Assembly (NCBI GenBank): GCA_013299105.1
Contig: JAAFJY010000006.1
Location: 186,001 to 250,000, forward strand
Reading direction: 5' to 3'
DNA: 64,000 nucleotides
Origin: Chitinophagales bacterium
Lineage (GTDB): Bacteria; Bacteroidota; Bacteroidia; Chitinophagales; Saprospiraceae
Shown here piece after piece: positions 16,596-27,600 of the stretch. The translations under genes and the position numbers were made by a program. Within the stretch, counting starts at the first letter, position 1, and each line of letters begins with the position of its first letter. Under the pieces are notes generated by a model. That model was not told the origin of the DNA and did no database searches. It was given only the letters and a program-made list of their open reading frames with translations.

Positions 16596-18233
16596 CTAAC
16601 TCAAATACTTACCCACAATCGGCAAACGGCGGCCCATACCAAATGCCTTGGACGACACCCGGAGTACGGGTGCCGTTTGGTGGCGTTTGAACTCGTTGAT
16701 GTTGACCAGGCGCAACACCCGGCGCACCAGGGCTTCATCAAAACCCATTGCGATGATCTCCTTGGGCCCTTGGTGTTTTTCGATGTATTGAAATAAAACA
16801 CGGTCCAGGATATCATACTCGGGCAAAGAATCGCTGTCTTTTTGGCCGGGGCGCAATTCCGCGCTTGGCGGCTTCACAATCGAGCTTTGCGGGATCACTT
16901 CGCCATCCTTATTGATGTAGTTGGCTAGTTCATATACTTCCGTTTTGTACACATCACCCAGTACCGACAGGCCGCCGCACATGTCGCCATACAAGGTGCC
17001 GTAGCCTACTGCCATTTCACTTTTATTGCTGGTATTCAGTAAGATAGGACCAAATTTATTGGAAAAACCCATTAACAACATGCCCCGAATGCGGGCTTGC
17101 AGGTTTTCTTCGGTGATGTTGGCTGGGTAGCCCCAGAAGTGGGGTTTGAGGGCCTCGGCGAAGGCTGCATACATCGGTTCGATGGGCACCAGGTCGTATT
17201 GCACCCCCAGGTTTTCGGCCAGGTGACGAGCATCGTTTACTGAGTGGTCCGAAGAGTATTGTGAAGGCATCAGAATCACCCGCACATTGTCAGCCCCCAA
17301 GGCACGGGCAGCCAGCACACAAGTAACTGCTGAGTCGATGCCCCCCGACAAGCCGAGGATGGCTTTTTTCAAGCCTAGTTTTTGGAAATAATCACGAACG
17401 CCCATCACCAAAGCGTCGTGCATCAACATGGTTTTTTCGATGGGTTGGGCTACTTGTTTGCCACCAGCCATTACTTCATCCAGCTCATAAACCCGCAGGC
17501 ATTCTTCAAAAAATGGCATTTCGTCAAACACCTCCCCGCTAGGCGACATTACTACCGAACCCCCGTCAAACAACAATTCCGTTTGTGCCCCCACGTGGTT
17601 GACATAAAAAATGGGCACTTTGTAGCGCTCCACATTGGCCCGAATGACATGGATGCGCTCCGGGGCATGGTCGCATGAAAATGGCGAGGCCGATACGTTG
17701 AGCATCAATTCAGGCTTGGCAGCCATCATTTCATCCATCGGGCAAATGGTGTAGAGTGGGTTTTCATTGCCCACGTTCCAAATGTCTTCACACACGGTCA
17801 GGGCGATGCGTTTACCCTGGTATGTCACAATGCCCCACTCCGAGGCCGGCTGAAAATAGCGGTATTCGTCGAATACATCGTAGGTCGGCAGCAGGGTTTT
17901 GTGCTGTACATATTGGATGGCCCCATCAGCTAAGAAATATACTGAGTTGTAGAGGTCTTTGCCTTCGGGTTGGGGATTGCGGGTGGGCGACCCCACCACG
18001 ATCGCGATGCCTCTGGCAGCTTCAGCCAGGGTTTGAATAGCTGCATCTGATTGGCGGATGAAGTCGTCGAACTCCAAAAAATCTCGGGCGGGATAACCGC
18101 AAGTGGCTAATTCGGGGAAGCAGATGATGTCGGCTTTCTGGGCTTTGGCTTCTGCGGTCATTTTGAGCATTTTTTCAAGGTTGCCGCTGAAATTGCCGAT
18201 GTGGGCGTTGAATTGTGCAATGGCGATGCGCAT
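16596..18233 (-). CDS. nadE: Glutamine-dependent NAD+ synthetase
   Basis: A 545-residue two-domain enzyme that amidates nicotinate adenine dinucleotide to NAD+ using ATP and glutamine, the last step of NAD synthesis. Residues 1-255 are the nitrilase-type glutaminase with the triad visible as Glu in IICFPELATCGYP, Lys in VQHKTLLPTYDVF and Cys in IALTVCEDIW. Residues 270-545 are the synthetase with the PP-loop GLSGGIDSAV and the QYSSDHSVNDA segment. Length is normal for the bacterial two-domain type. The downstream GYPARDFLEFDDF stretch is also typical. It is monocistronic and divergent from dnaX. Confidence 0.97.
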   Translation of the reverse strand: MRIAIAQFNAHIGNFSGNLEKMLKMTAEAKAQKADIICFPELATCGYPARDFLEFDDFIRQSDAAIQTLAEAARGIAIVVGSPTRNPQPEGKDLYNSVYFLADGAIQYVQHKTLLPTYDVFDEYRYFQPASEWGIVTYQGKRIALTVCEDIWNVGNENPLYTICPMDEMMAAKPELMLNVSASPFSCDHAPERIHVIRANVERYKVPIFYVNHVGAQTELLFDGGSVVMSPSGEVFDEMPFFEECLRVYELDEVMAGGKQVAQPIEKTMLMHDALVMGVRDYFQKLGLKKAILGLSGGIDSAVTCVLAARALGADNVRVILMPSQYSSDHSVNDARHLAENLGVQYDLVPIEPMYAAFAEALKPHFWGYPANITEENLQARIRGMLLMGFSNKFGPILLNTSNKSEMAVGYGTLYGDMCGGLSVLGDVYKTEVYELANYINKDGEVIPQSSIVKPPSAELRPGQKDSDSLPEYDILDRVLFQYIEKHQGPKEIIAMGFDEALVRRVLRLVNINEFKRHQTAPVLRVSSKAFGMGRRLPIVGKYLS

Positions 18234-18374
18234 GGACAGAGGTTTAAAGGCAGCAAATTAAAAATTTTGCTGAAATTTTTTTCAAAGATACGCGGGCTTA
18301 GTTTAAAAATCAAGCTAAGTGTAAAAAAGTTTTGCACAAGTTGACAGGAATCTGAAATCCTGGACAAAAAAGCC

Positions 18375-18382
18375 TACCTTTG
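18375..18382 (+). promoter_or_regulatory. Candidate -7 box of dnaX
   Basis: TACCTTTG fits TAnnTTTG and ends 23 bp before the dnaX ATG, in the AT-rich divergent spacer. No well-spaced -33 TTTG is visible; a TTGACA at 18341-18346 is too far away. Confidence 0.4.
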
Positions 18383-18405
18383 AATTCAAAATAAGAATTA
18401 ACCTG

Positions 18406-20172
<1,767 letters not shown>

Positions 20173-20286
20173 GCAGGGGTGAAGGGTTTCGGGTTGAAAG
20201 CTTGAAGGGAAAGTCGAGTCACATTTTTCCCTCACTCCTTCTTTTTTCCACCCGCATCCCTTATTTTCGGGCCAAAGGAAACGCTC

Positions 20287-22191
20287 ATGGCCCAGCCCAA
20301 GAAAAAAACGCCTGCAAAAAAAGGACCTGTTAACCCTAGTCCTGCCAAGCAAAGTACACCGAGTACTGCCGCTGGGGAAGGTTTTTCATTTTACACCTGG
20401 CTGGTTTTGGCCGCCTTGGCCTTGGCAGTAGCGATTGCTTACTGGCCTGCGCTCGACAACCAGTTTGTGGATTGGGACGACCCGGCTTATGTGACTGAAA
20501 ACAACTTGTTCAAGCCCGCAACTGCGGCAAGCTTGAATGCGCTTTGGAAAACCGTCATTTCGCTCAATTACCACCCCCTCACCATGAGCACCCTGTGGTG
20601 GAACGCTGCCAATGCTGGCACTGAATCCGCCCGTCCATATATTGCGTTCAACCTCTTTTTGCACGTGCTCAACAGCTTACTGGCTTTTGGGCTGGCTTGG
20701 AAAATGAGCGGTAAAAAATTGCTCATCGCGGCCTTGGTGGGCATTGGTTTTGGCCTGCACCCCATGCACGTGGAGTCGGTGGCCTGGGTAGCCGAGCGCA
20801 AAGATGTGTTGTACGTATTTTTCTTTTTCCTGGCTGCTTTGAGCTATTGGCATTACCTCGAAAAACCGGGTATTTTGCCCTGGCTGCTGGCCCTGGTCTT
20901 TTTTGTGCTCTCCTGTTTCAGTAAGGCGATGGCCGTATCCTTGGTGCCCGTTTTGTTTCTTTTTGATTGGTGGAAAGGCCGTAATCTGTTCTCCACCAAG
21001 GCTGTTTTGGACAAAATTCCGTTTGCAGGCATTGCCGTTTTATTTGGTTTGATCGCGCTCGACATCCAAGGGGGCGGCAATTTTGGGGGTTGGCTCAGTA
21101 CCGTCGAAAGGCAAGATGCCATCTCCGATTTCGGCTTGTTTACCCTCTTCGAGCGCTTGCAATTTGCCGCTTATGGCTTCATGATGTACATCGTCAAGTT
21201 GATTGCTCCCTTGGGCCAATCGGCTTTTTACCCCTATCCACCCATCGACGAATTCCGTAAAGGGCTGCCTATTTTTTGGTTTGCCTTGTTGTTTTTCTTT
21301 GCTTGCATGGGCTTGTCCTTGTTTTTTGCCAAGCGTCACAAGGTTTTGGCTTTTAGCCTGGGTTTTTACTTTTTTACGGTGGCCTTGGTTTTGCAAGTCA
21401 TTTCAGTAGGTGCAGTAGTGATGGCTGATCGTTATACTTATTTGCCATATTGGGGCTTGTTTTTCCTGTTGGGCTATATTTTGAATCATTTTTTGGAAAA
21501 ACAGCCCAAGCTGAACCTCGCCTTCACCATTGGTTTGCTGGCCTTGTCTTTGTTTTACATCGAATGCACCCGAGCCAGGGTAGAGGTTTGGCAAAACCAC
21601 GACAGCCTTTGGACCAATGTCATCGAGCAATACCCTCGTGCAGGTGAGCCGCGCCAGATCCGAGGGCACCATTACGGCAAAACCGGGCGCATTGACCTGG
21701 CCATTGCTGATTTTGAAGCAGCTCTCGCAACTGGCTATCAAAGTGTATCGATTTACGAGGGCTTGGGCAATGCTTATGGCACCCAAGGCAAGACCGATCA
21801 AGCCATCCAGATGTTCAACCGCGCTTTGGGCATGGACAGCACCAACGTGAGCGTGCATTACAACCGTGCGATTGCTTCGCTCAATGCGAATCCCCAAGGT
21901 TCGGTCGTGGACTTAGATTATGTGATTGCCCATTCTTTGGTGCCCAAAGCCAGTAATTATAGCGTGCGGGGCTTTGCCAAATTGCGGCTTTCCCAATTTG
22001 CCGCATCGGTCAAAGATTACGACGAGGCCATCCGACTGGATCCTGGCGACCCCTTTAGTTTTTTCAATCGCGGGCAAGGCCGTCAGTTTAGTGGCGACCA
22101 GGCCGGGGCCATTCAGGACTATCAAAAAGCCTTGCAACTCAAGCCCGGAATGCCCGAAGCGACTCAAAAATTGAAGGAACTGGGGCTTTGA
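20287..22191 (+). CDS. TMTC-like TPR membrane protein
   Basis: A 634-residue protein. After a Lys/Pro/Ser-rich N-terminus, about 11-12 hydrophobic helices occupy residues 35-430. The first extracytoplasmic loop carries VDWDDPAYVTENN, and a later one FGLHPMHVESVAWVAERKDVL, both hallmarks of GT39-related TMTC-like proteins. Residues 450-630 hold about five tetratricopeptide repeats (for example AIADFEAALATGY, AIQMFNRALGMD, SVKDYDEAIRLDPGDP, AIQDYQKALQLKPG). Probable role: polyprenyl-phosphate-dependent O-glycosylation or a related membrane function; substrate unknown. The last 20 codons and stop recur 2.3 kb downstream at 24449-24511. Confidence 0.8.
   Translation: MAQPKKKTPAKKGPVNPSPAKQSTPSTAAGEGFSFYTWLVLAALALAVAIAYWPALDNQFVDWDDPAYVTENNLFKPATAASLNALWKTVISLNYHPLTMSTLWWNAANAGTESARPYIAFNLFLHVLNSLLAFGLAWKMSGKKLLIAALVGIGFGLHPMHVESVAWVAERKDVLYVFFFFLAALSYWHYLEKPGILPWLLALVFFVLSCFSKAMAVSLVPVLFLFDWWKGRNLFSTKAVLDKIPFAGIAVLFGLIALDIQGGGNFGGWLSTVERQDAISDFGLFTLFERLQFAAYGFMMYIVKLIAPLGQSAFYPYPPIDEFRKGLPIFWFALLFFFACMGLSLFFAKRHKVLAFSLGFYFFTVALVLQVISVGAVVMADRYTYLPYWGLFFLLGYILNHFLEKQPKLNLAFTIGLLALSLFYIECTRARVEVWQNHDSLWTNVIEQYPRAGEPRQIRGHHYGKTGRIDLAIADFEAALATGYQSVSIYEGLGNAYGTQGKTDQAIQMFNRALGMDSTNVSVHYNRAIASLNANPQGSVVDLDYVIAHSLVPKASNYSVRGFAKLRLSQFAASVKDYDEAIRLDPGDPFSFFNRGQGRQFSGDQAGAIQDYQKALQLKPGMPEATQKLKELGL
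22129..22191 (+). repeat. 3' end of the TPR gene, first copy of a direct repeat
   Basis: These 63 bp (20 codons, ALQLKPGMPEATQKLKELGL, plus TGA) recur at 24449-24511 with 58 of 63 positions equal by my count. The similarity runs on for about 10 bp after the stop (GTAGGTTTTT versus GCAGATTTTT). Confidence 0.85.
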
Positions 22192-22289
22192 GTAGGTTTT
22201 TACTCAAATTCACTTGGCTGGATAGTTAACTAGTGGCCCAGGAACAAAATAAGCACCCATTTAAAGTGCGTTAATGGATGATTCGAGCT

Positions 22290-22345
22290 CGCCAATGCGT
22301 CAGGAGACGCGCATCAGGGCAGTCCCCGTCAGGAGACGTGGGACT
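22290..22345. repeat. Two adjacent hairpins sharing CGTCAGGAGACG
   Basis: CGTCAGGAGACG occurs at 22298-22309 and 22327-22338. Each copy is the core of a hairpin with an AGGA loop: ATGCGTC pairs with GACGCGCAT in the first, and AGTCCCCGTC with GACGTGGGACT in the second. The stems differ outside the core while the core and loop are kept. They lie 110-150 bp after the TPR gene. Confidence 0.6.
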
Positions 22346-22793
22346 AGCGATAATGGTTGATTATTTCGTTCTCAATGCTCTAGGTATTTGCAATGGATCT
22401 ATTCCGGTCCACCTTGTTTTTTACAGACCCTCAGAGTATGTTTAAAATTTTTTGTTTGGCATAAAACGGCCCAATTTCACCCACTCTTCGTTAGGAAAAT
22501 GCTCATTATGCGCTGCATAACTCCGCTTTTCCTGCCTCGACTGGTCAAAATTTGCCTCGTTTTCTGCCTAAGCCTCCAATATTTAAGGGAACAAACAAAA
22601 AATAAGATACCCAAATCAACTGTTCCTTGGCATCATTTGGGTCGGCTCTTTTCAACATTTCAACCCTTCAACATTTCAACTATTGAAGTGTTTTGGTGAA
22701 ACTATGAACTTGCGCTTTGGGTGTGTTTTTATTTGGAAACTCCCTAAACATACTCTTAATCCGACCCGTTTAATCTTCTTCCAACATTTTTCC

Positions 22794-22801
22794 TATTTTT
22801 G
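22794..22801 (+). promoter_or_regulatory. Candidate -7 box of the AAA-ATPase-like gene
   Basis: TATTTTTG fits TAnnTTTG and ends 16 bp before the ATG at 22818. It supports the shorter start rather than the longer in-frame reading. Confidence 0.4.
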
Positions 22802-22817
22802 CAAGGAACCTACCAAA

Positions 22818-24449
22818 ATGGCGAAGAAAAAACTCAGTGTTGGCGCACAATCATTTGTCCAAATCGGCAGAGACAATATGATTTATGTGGATAAAACCGA
22901 AAAAATCCACGAAGTGATGCAGTTGGGGGTACACAATTTCATCGTGCGGCCACGCCGTTTTGGTAAATCCTTGTTTTTGGATACGGTTGCCGCCATTTAC
23001 GAGGGTAAAAAAGAGGCATTTGAAGGAACTTGGGCCTATGACCACGTAGATTGGGAAGCCGAAAAACGTCCGGTTTTACGGATTGATTTTACGCTCATTG
23101 ATTACGACAACAACTCGTTAGCAGAGGGTCTGACCAGCTATTTACGGTCAATTGCACTCATGTTAAATATCGATGTATCCAAAAGTAATAGCCCAAAAGA
23201 CTTGTTTAGGGACCTTATCCACACCCTGGCCCGTGAAAAACCCATTGTTATCCTGATCGACGAATACGAAATGCCGCTGACCGACTACATCGGTGAAGAC
23301 CAGAAGCGATTGGAAGACAACATCATGACCCTAAAGAAATTTTATGGTACGATGAAGGGTGCGGGGCAGTACATTCACCGCAGCTACATCACCGGGGTAA
23401 GCAAAATTGGCAAAATTGGCGTTTTTTCTGACCTCAACATGCTCAATGACTTGAGCCTTGACCCTCGTTTTACGACCCTATTTGGCTATACCGAAACCGA
23501 GTTGCGGCATTATTACGCCGATTACATCAGTGAAGCTGCTCAAAACTACCAGCGCACCGAAAATGAGATATTGGCCGAAATCAAAGCGCATTACAACGGT
23601 TATTCCTGGGATGGCATTGAAGAAAACAAGGTTTACAACCCCTTTTCTATTGTCAATTTTTTCCAAAGCTTTCAATTCCGCAATTATTGGTTCGAGACAG
23701 GCACGCCAACCCTTTTGGTGCGCGGCGCACGCCAGCAATATATTTCCCTGAAGGATCTGGAAAACCTGAGCACCAATGCTGATTTGCTGCAAAGCGCCAA
23801 TTTGAAAGATTTTTATGGCGTTGGTTTGCTTTTTCAAACCGGGTATTTGACCATTAAAAAAATTGAAGTCAAAGGTTGGGAAAGGGAATACACCTTGGGT
23901 TTGCCGAATCGGGAGGTGCAGGCTTCTTTTGCCAAACATTTGCTTGCAGAATACGTCGAAAAACCAGTAGATTATACCGATTTTACCCTCTCTCACCGCC
24001 TGCGTTCGCACCTGGAAAACGAGGAATTGAAGGCCGCTTTTCAGGTTTTTGCCCCGGTGATTGCCTCTACAGGTTATGATGTGACCAAACATACCGAGGG
24101 CTATTTCCACACGATTATGCACGTGTTGATGTACAGTACTGGCCTGACTACTTTTTCAGAATTGCAAAATGCCGAAGGCCGACTGGATACCATTTGCCTG
24201 GGCTACAAATCCATTTACATTTTTGAATTCAAACTCAATGGCTCAGCGGCAGGAGCCTTGCAGCAAATCAAAGCTAAAAACTACGCCATACCATTTTTGA
24301 ACGAAAATAAAACCCTTTACCTGGTCGGCGTAAACTTCCTTGCTGCTGAGAAAAAAATTGACGAAATATTGGTTGAGCAATGGAATGGCAGGGAGTTTGT
24401 GCGTTTGGAAGGGGATTTTACGCCTTTGGAGGAAGGGGAGTCAACTTAG
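22818..24449 (+). CDS. AAA-ATPase-like protein with C-terminal PD-(D/E)XK nuclease fold
   Basis: A 543-residue protein of the PF09820/PF08011 type. The ATG at 22818 begins MAKKKLSVGAQSFVQIG; the following NMIYVDKTEKI is the family signature. Walker A is the variant VRPRRFGKSLFLDT, and Walker B is IVILIDEYEMPL. The C-terminal 100 residues contain YKSIYIFEFKLNGSA followed by QIKAKNYA, which fits the D/E-x-K core of the PD-(D/E)XK fold. These proteins are abundant and highly paralogous in Bacteroidota, and their function has not been established. The gene lies exactly between two copies of the TPR gene 3' end, and its stop codon TAG overlaps the first base of the second copy, which suggests acquisition as a cassette. 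Confidence 0.88.
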   Translation: MAKKKLSVGAQSFVQIGRDNMIYVDKTEKIHEVMQLGVHNFIVRPRRFGKSLFLDTVAAIYEGKKEAFEGTWAYDHVDWEAEKRPVLRIDFTLIDYDNNSLAEGLTSYLRSIALMLNIDVSKSNSPKDLFRDLIHTLAREKPIVILIDEYEMPLTDYIGEDQKRLEDNIMTLKKFYGTMKGAGQYIHRSYITGVSKIGKIGVFSDLNMLNDLSLDPRFTTLFGYTETELRHYYADYISEAAQNYQRTENEILAEIKAHYNGYSWDGIEENKVYNPFSIVNFFQSFQFRNYWFETGTPTLLVRGARQQYISLKDLENLSTNADLLQSANLKDFYGVGLLFQTGYLTIKKIEVKGWEREYTLGLPNREVQASFAKHLLAEYVEKPVDYTDFTLSHRLRSHLENEELKAAFQVFAPVIASTGYDVTKHTEGYFHTIMHVLMYSTGLTTFSELQNAEGRLDTICLGYKSIYIFEFKLNGSAAGALQQIKAKNYAIPFLNENKTLYLVGVNFLAAEKKIDEILVEQWNGREFVRLEGDFTPLEEGEST

Positions 24450-24511
24450 CCCTACAATTCAAGCCCGGAATGCCCGAAGCGACTCAAAAATTGAAGGAGT
24501 TGGGGCTTTGA
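24449..24511 (+). pseudogene. Remnant of a TPR gene 3' end, second copy
   Basis: The stretch reads ALQFKPGMPEATQKLKELGL and TGA in one frame, against ALQLKPGMPEATQKLKELGL in the true gene. Four of the five base differences are silent at the protein level, so it derives from a once-translated gene rather than a fresh duplication. It has no upstream coding part of its own. Confidence 0.75.
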
Positions 24512-24547
24512 GCAGATTTTTGTAAGTATTTTGCAACTATTTAATCG

Positions 24548-24575
24548 TTTGCGCGACTTTTAAACGGTATATTTG
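24548..24575 (+). promoter_or_regulatory. Candidate promoter of the hybrid sensor-cyclase gene
   Basis: TTTG at 24548-24551 and TATATTTG at 24568-24575 resemble the -33 and -7 elements, though the 16 bp gap is shorter than usual. The leader would be about 45 nt. Confidence 0.4.
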
Positions 24576-24628
24576 TTAGTGGAGTACGCGAAATATAAGG
24601 TTTTCCCTTTGCATAAAGGCTAATTGAC

Positions 24629-27600
24629 ATGATTAAACGTGCAATTGCACATCCAGGTGAAAAAGTGGGAAGGTGGCTATGCTACTTGGTCTTCCTCGTA
24701 GGGATATTGCCTGTTTTTGGCCAAAATAAAGGCCGAGAAATGCCCAATTACCGCTTTGAGTTACTTGAGTTGCCAGGCGGCGAGCCGGGCAATCGGGTCA
24801 ATGAAATGCTGGAAGACAGCAGGGGGTACCTTTGGTTTGCTTCGCAGGAGGGCCTGCACCGCTACGATGGCTACAAGTTCAAAAGCTGGTACCACGACCC
24901 CAAAGATCCCAAAACCATCTCCAATTCCTACCTAGAAAGCTTATTGGAAGACCGCGATGGCAACCTTTGGGTGGGCTCCTACCGAGGTGGTCTCAATCGC
25001 CTGGATCGTTCCACCGAAGCCATTACCAAGTACCAGTCCAAGGCTAAAGACCCGATCACCCTGAGCAGCGACAATGTAACTTGCTTGGCCCAAGACCAAG
25101 AGGGCAACATCTGGATAGGTACCGAAAATGGCCTCAATCGCTTGGACCCTAAAACGGGCAAAATCAAGCGCTTTTTAAACAACCCCTCGAACCCCAAAAG
25201 CATCAGCGACAACCAGGTTCGCTGCATCCTCATCGACAGGAAAGGTACTTTATGGGTGGGTACGGGCTCGCCTTGGGTCACCCCGGTTACCCAAGGCGGG
25301 CTCAATCGCTTTGATCCAGAGACTCAAACTTTTGAGGCGTTCTTTGCAGGCCCAAAAAATGTTGACAAATCGGTCATTCAAGCCCTTTGTGAAGACTCCA
25401 AAGACCAACTCTGGATTGGTACTTTTGGTAATGGTGTGTTCGTATTTGACCAAAAAAACAAAATTTTTACTCCTAAAAAAATTGATCCCCTTAACTGGCC
25501 TGGCAAATTGGCTACGGATCAACAAGGGCGAGTTTTTTCTCAGGTGAGTTTTATCAAAGAAGACGCCAGTGCCCGCTTGTGGATTGGCTCTTTCGGTGGT
25601 GGGTTGAACCTCTATGACCCTCAAACAGGCAAAATCCAGGCTTTTCACCAAAAAACCAATTTCCTGGAAAAATTGCCCAGCCCCTATTGTTTTCGGATGA
25701 CTCAAACCCGCGATCAAACCCTGTTTTTCAGCACGGGCGGAGAAGGGCGCATGGTTTTCAAAGCCCGGACCCTGAAGTATGGTTTACAAGCCACTCCCAT
25801 TTCCGAAAACGGACGGGATAATTACATGATTTTCAATGCCATTGACGATGCCGACGGCAACATCATCTGTTACACCGAAAAAGGCATCCTACGCTACAAT
25901 ACCAAAACCAGGCAAACCGAGCCCTGGCCCACGACGGCAGGGCGACGCTTATTTGATACGAACAGGTTCATTTACCTGACCCGCGATCCACAAGGAGGCG
26001 TTTGGGTAGGAAAAGATCAAGCAGTGTATTACAACCCTCCCAATACCCGTGGTTTGCAGGCGGTCATCGAAGACAAGATCAAATACCCCTTGGAGTTCTC
26101 GGGTGACCGGGATGGAAAATTGTGGATCGCAGCCGCTTTACAAGGTTTAGCCGAGTACGATTGGGAAAGCGCCAGGGTACAATTTCGTAAACTCCCAGGC
26201 TTTCCTATCTCCAATGAATTAAGGAAAAGCTTTGGAGACGAACTTAAAAACGTCAAAACTGCCAGCATGGCCCAGCAGGTTTTGATCGATGCCAAGAACC
26301 GCGTCTGGGTAGGAACGGGGGTTCTTTTCCAAAACTTTCGAACCAACTATAACGAGGGTGGAGCTTTTTACTTGTACAATCGACAAAAGAAAATATTCAG
26401 TAGTTTTTGGCCGGAAGGCGCTCCTCGGCAAGCCGTTTTGGAGTTGTTCGCCGATAGCAAGGGTTACATTTGGTTGGCCATTGCAGACCATGGCCTGTAC
26501 CGTTTTTCGCCGGTGTCGCAGGTATTTAAAAAAATCGACTTGCCGGGCATGCCCAAGCAATTGATGACCAACGTGATGGACATCGAAGAAGACGAAAAAG
26601 GTCATTTGTGGCTGAACAATGGCCGTGATTTGATCGATTTTCAACCCGACAAAGACATTTATACCATTTTTGGCCGCAACGCCGGCATTGCCGCATACAG
26701 CATCAACAGCCTCAGCAAGGGTCTGGACGGGCAATTGATTTTGGGTACTTCTAGCGGCTTTTACCGCTTTTTTCCCGCCGATTTGAGCCGCAACAGCGCT
26801 TTGCCCAAGGTACATTTTACCGACTTGGCGCTGAATGGGGTGGAACAAAAAGCTGGAGAGAGTCCCTTTTTACCCAAAGTCTTGCAGGAAGCCAAAGAAC
26901 TGCGTTTGCCGTATTCTCAAAAGATTTTTGGCATCGGTTATGCGGTTGCTCAATACGAAGACCCTACCCGCAATCGCAGCCAGTACATCCTGCAAAATTA
27001 CGACAGCGAATGGCGCGACGCCAAAGGGGGAGAGTTGATTCAATACGTCAATGTTCCTCCAGGGCAATACCAATTTCGGGTACGGGCCGCTAATTCGGCT
27101 GGGGTTTGGTCTACCGACGAAAAAGTATTGAATGTCAACATCACTCCTCCCTGGTGGCGGACGAACATTGCCGTGGCTCTCTTTGTATTGCTGCTCTTGA
27201 CCGCCATTTACCTCACCTACCGCTGGTATTATCAAAACCAGCGCGAAAAACTGAAGCAACGCGAGCGCGAACTCCAGCAGGAGCGTGAACAATTGGAAAA
27301 AGAGCGTCGCATGAACGAACGCCTCACCCAGGTGGACAAGTTGAAAGACCAGTTTTTAGCCAATACGTCTCATGAACTGCGCACCCCTTTGCAAGGCATC
27401 ATTGGGCTTTCGGAGGCCTTGTTGGAGCAGGAAGAAAACAGTGGAAAACGCGACAACCTGGCCATGATCGTATCTTCGGGTAAGCGCCTGAACAACCTGG
27501 TGAATGACATTCTCGACATCTCCAAGCTGCGCAATGCCGATATTGAACTTGATCGCAGGCCCATGAGTATGCACGTAGTAGCTGAAGTGGTGTGTAAAAA

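Larger units (their letters stand above)
22192..22817. other. Spacer between TPR gene and ATPase gene
   Basis: Besides the AGGA hairpins, positions 22652-22683 are four units of an 8-bp tandem (TTCAACAT, TTCAACCC, TTCAACAT, TTCAACTA) and the promoter candidate lies at the right end. Open frames in this stretch have no protein-like composition. Confidence 0.5.

Noticed and set aside
22388-22699. 103-codon frame before the AAA-ATPase-like gene
   Set aside because: It is Phe/Leu/His-rich noise from AT-rich and octad-repeat DNA, with no family pattern and no start signal.
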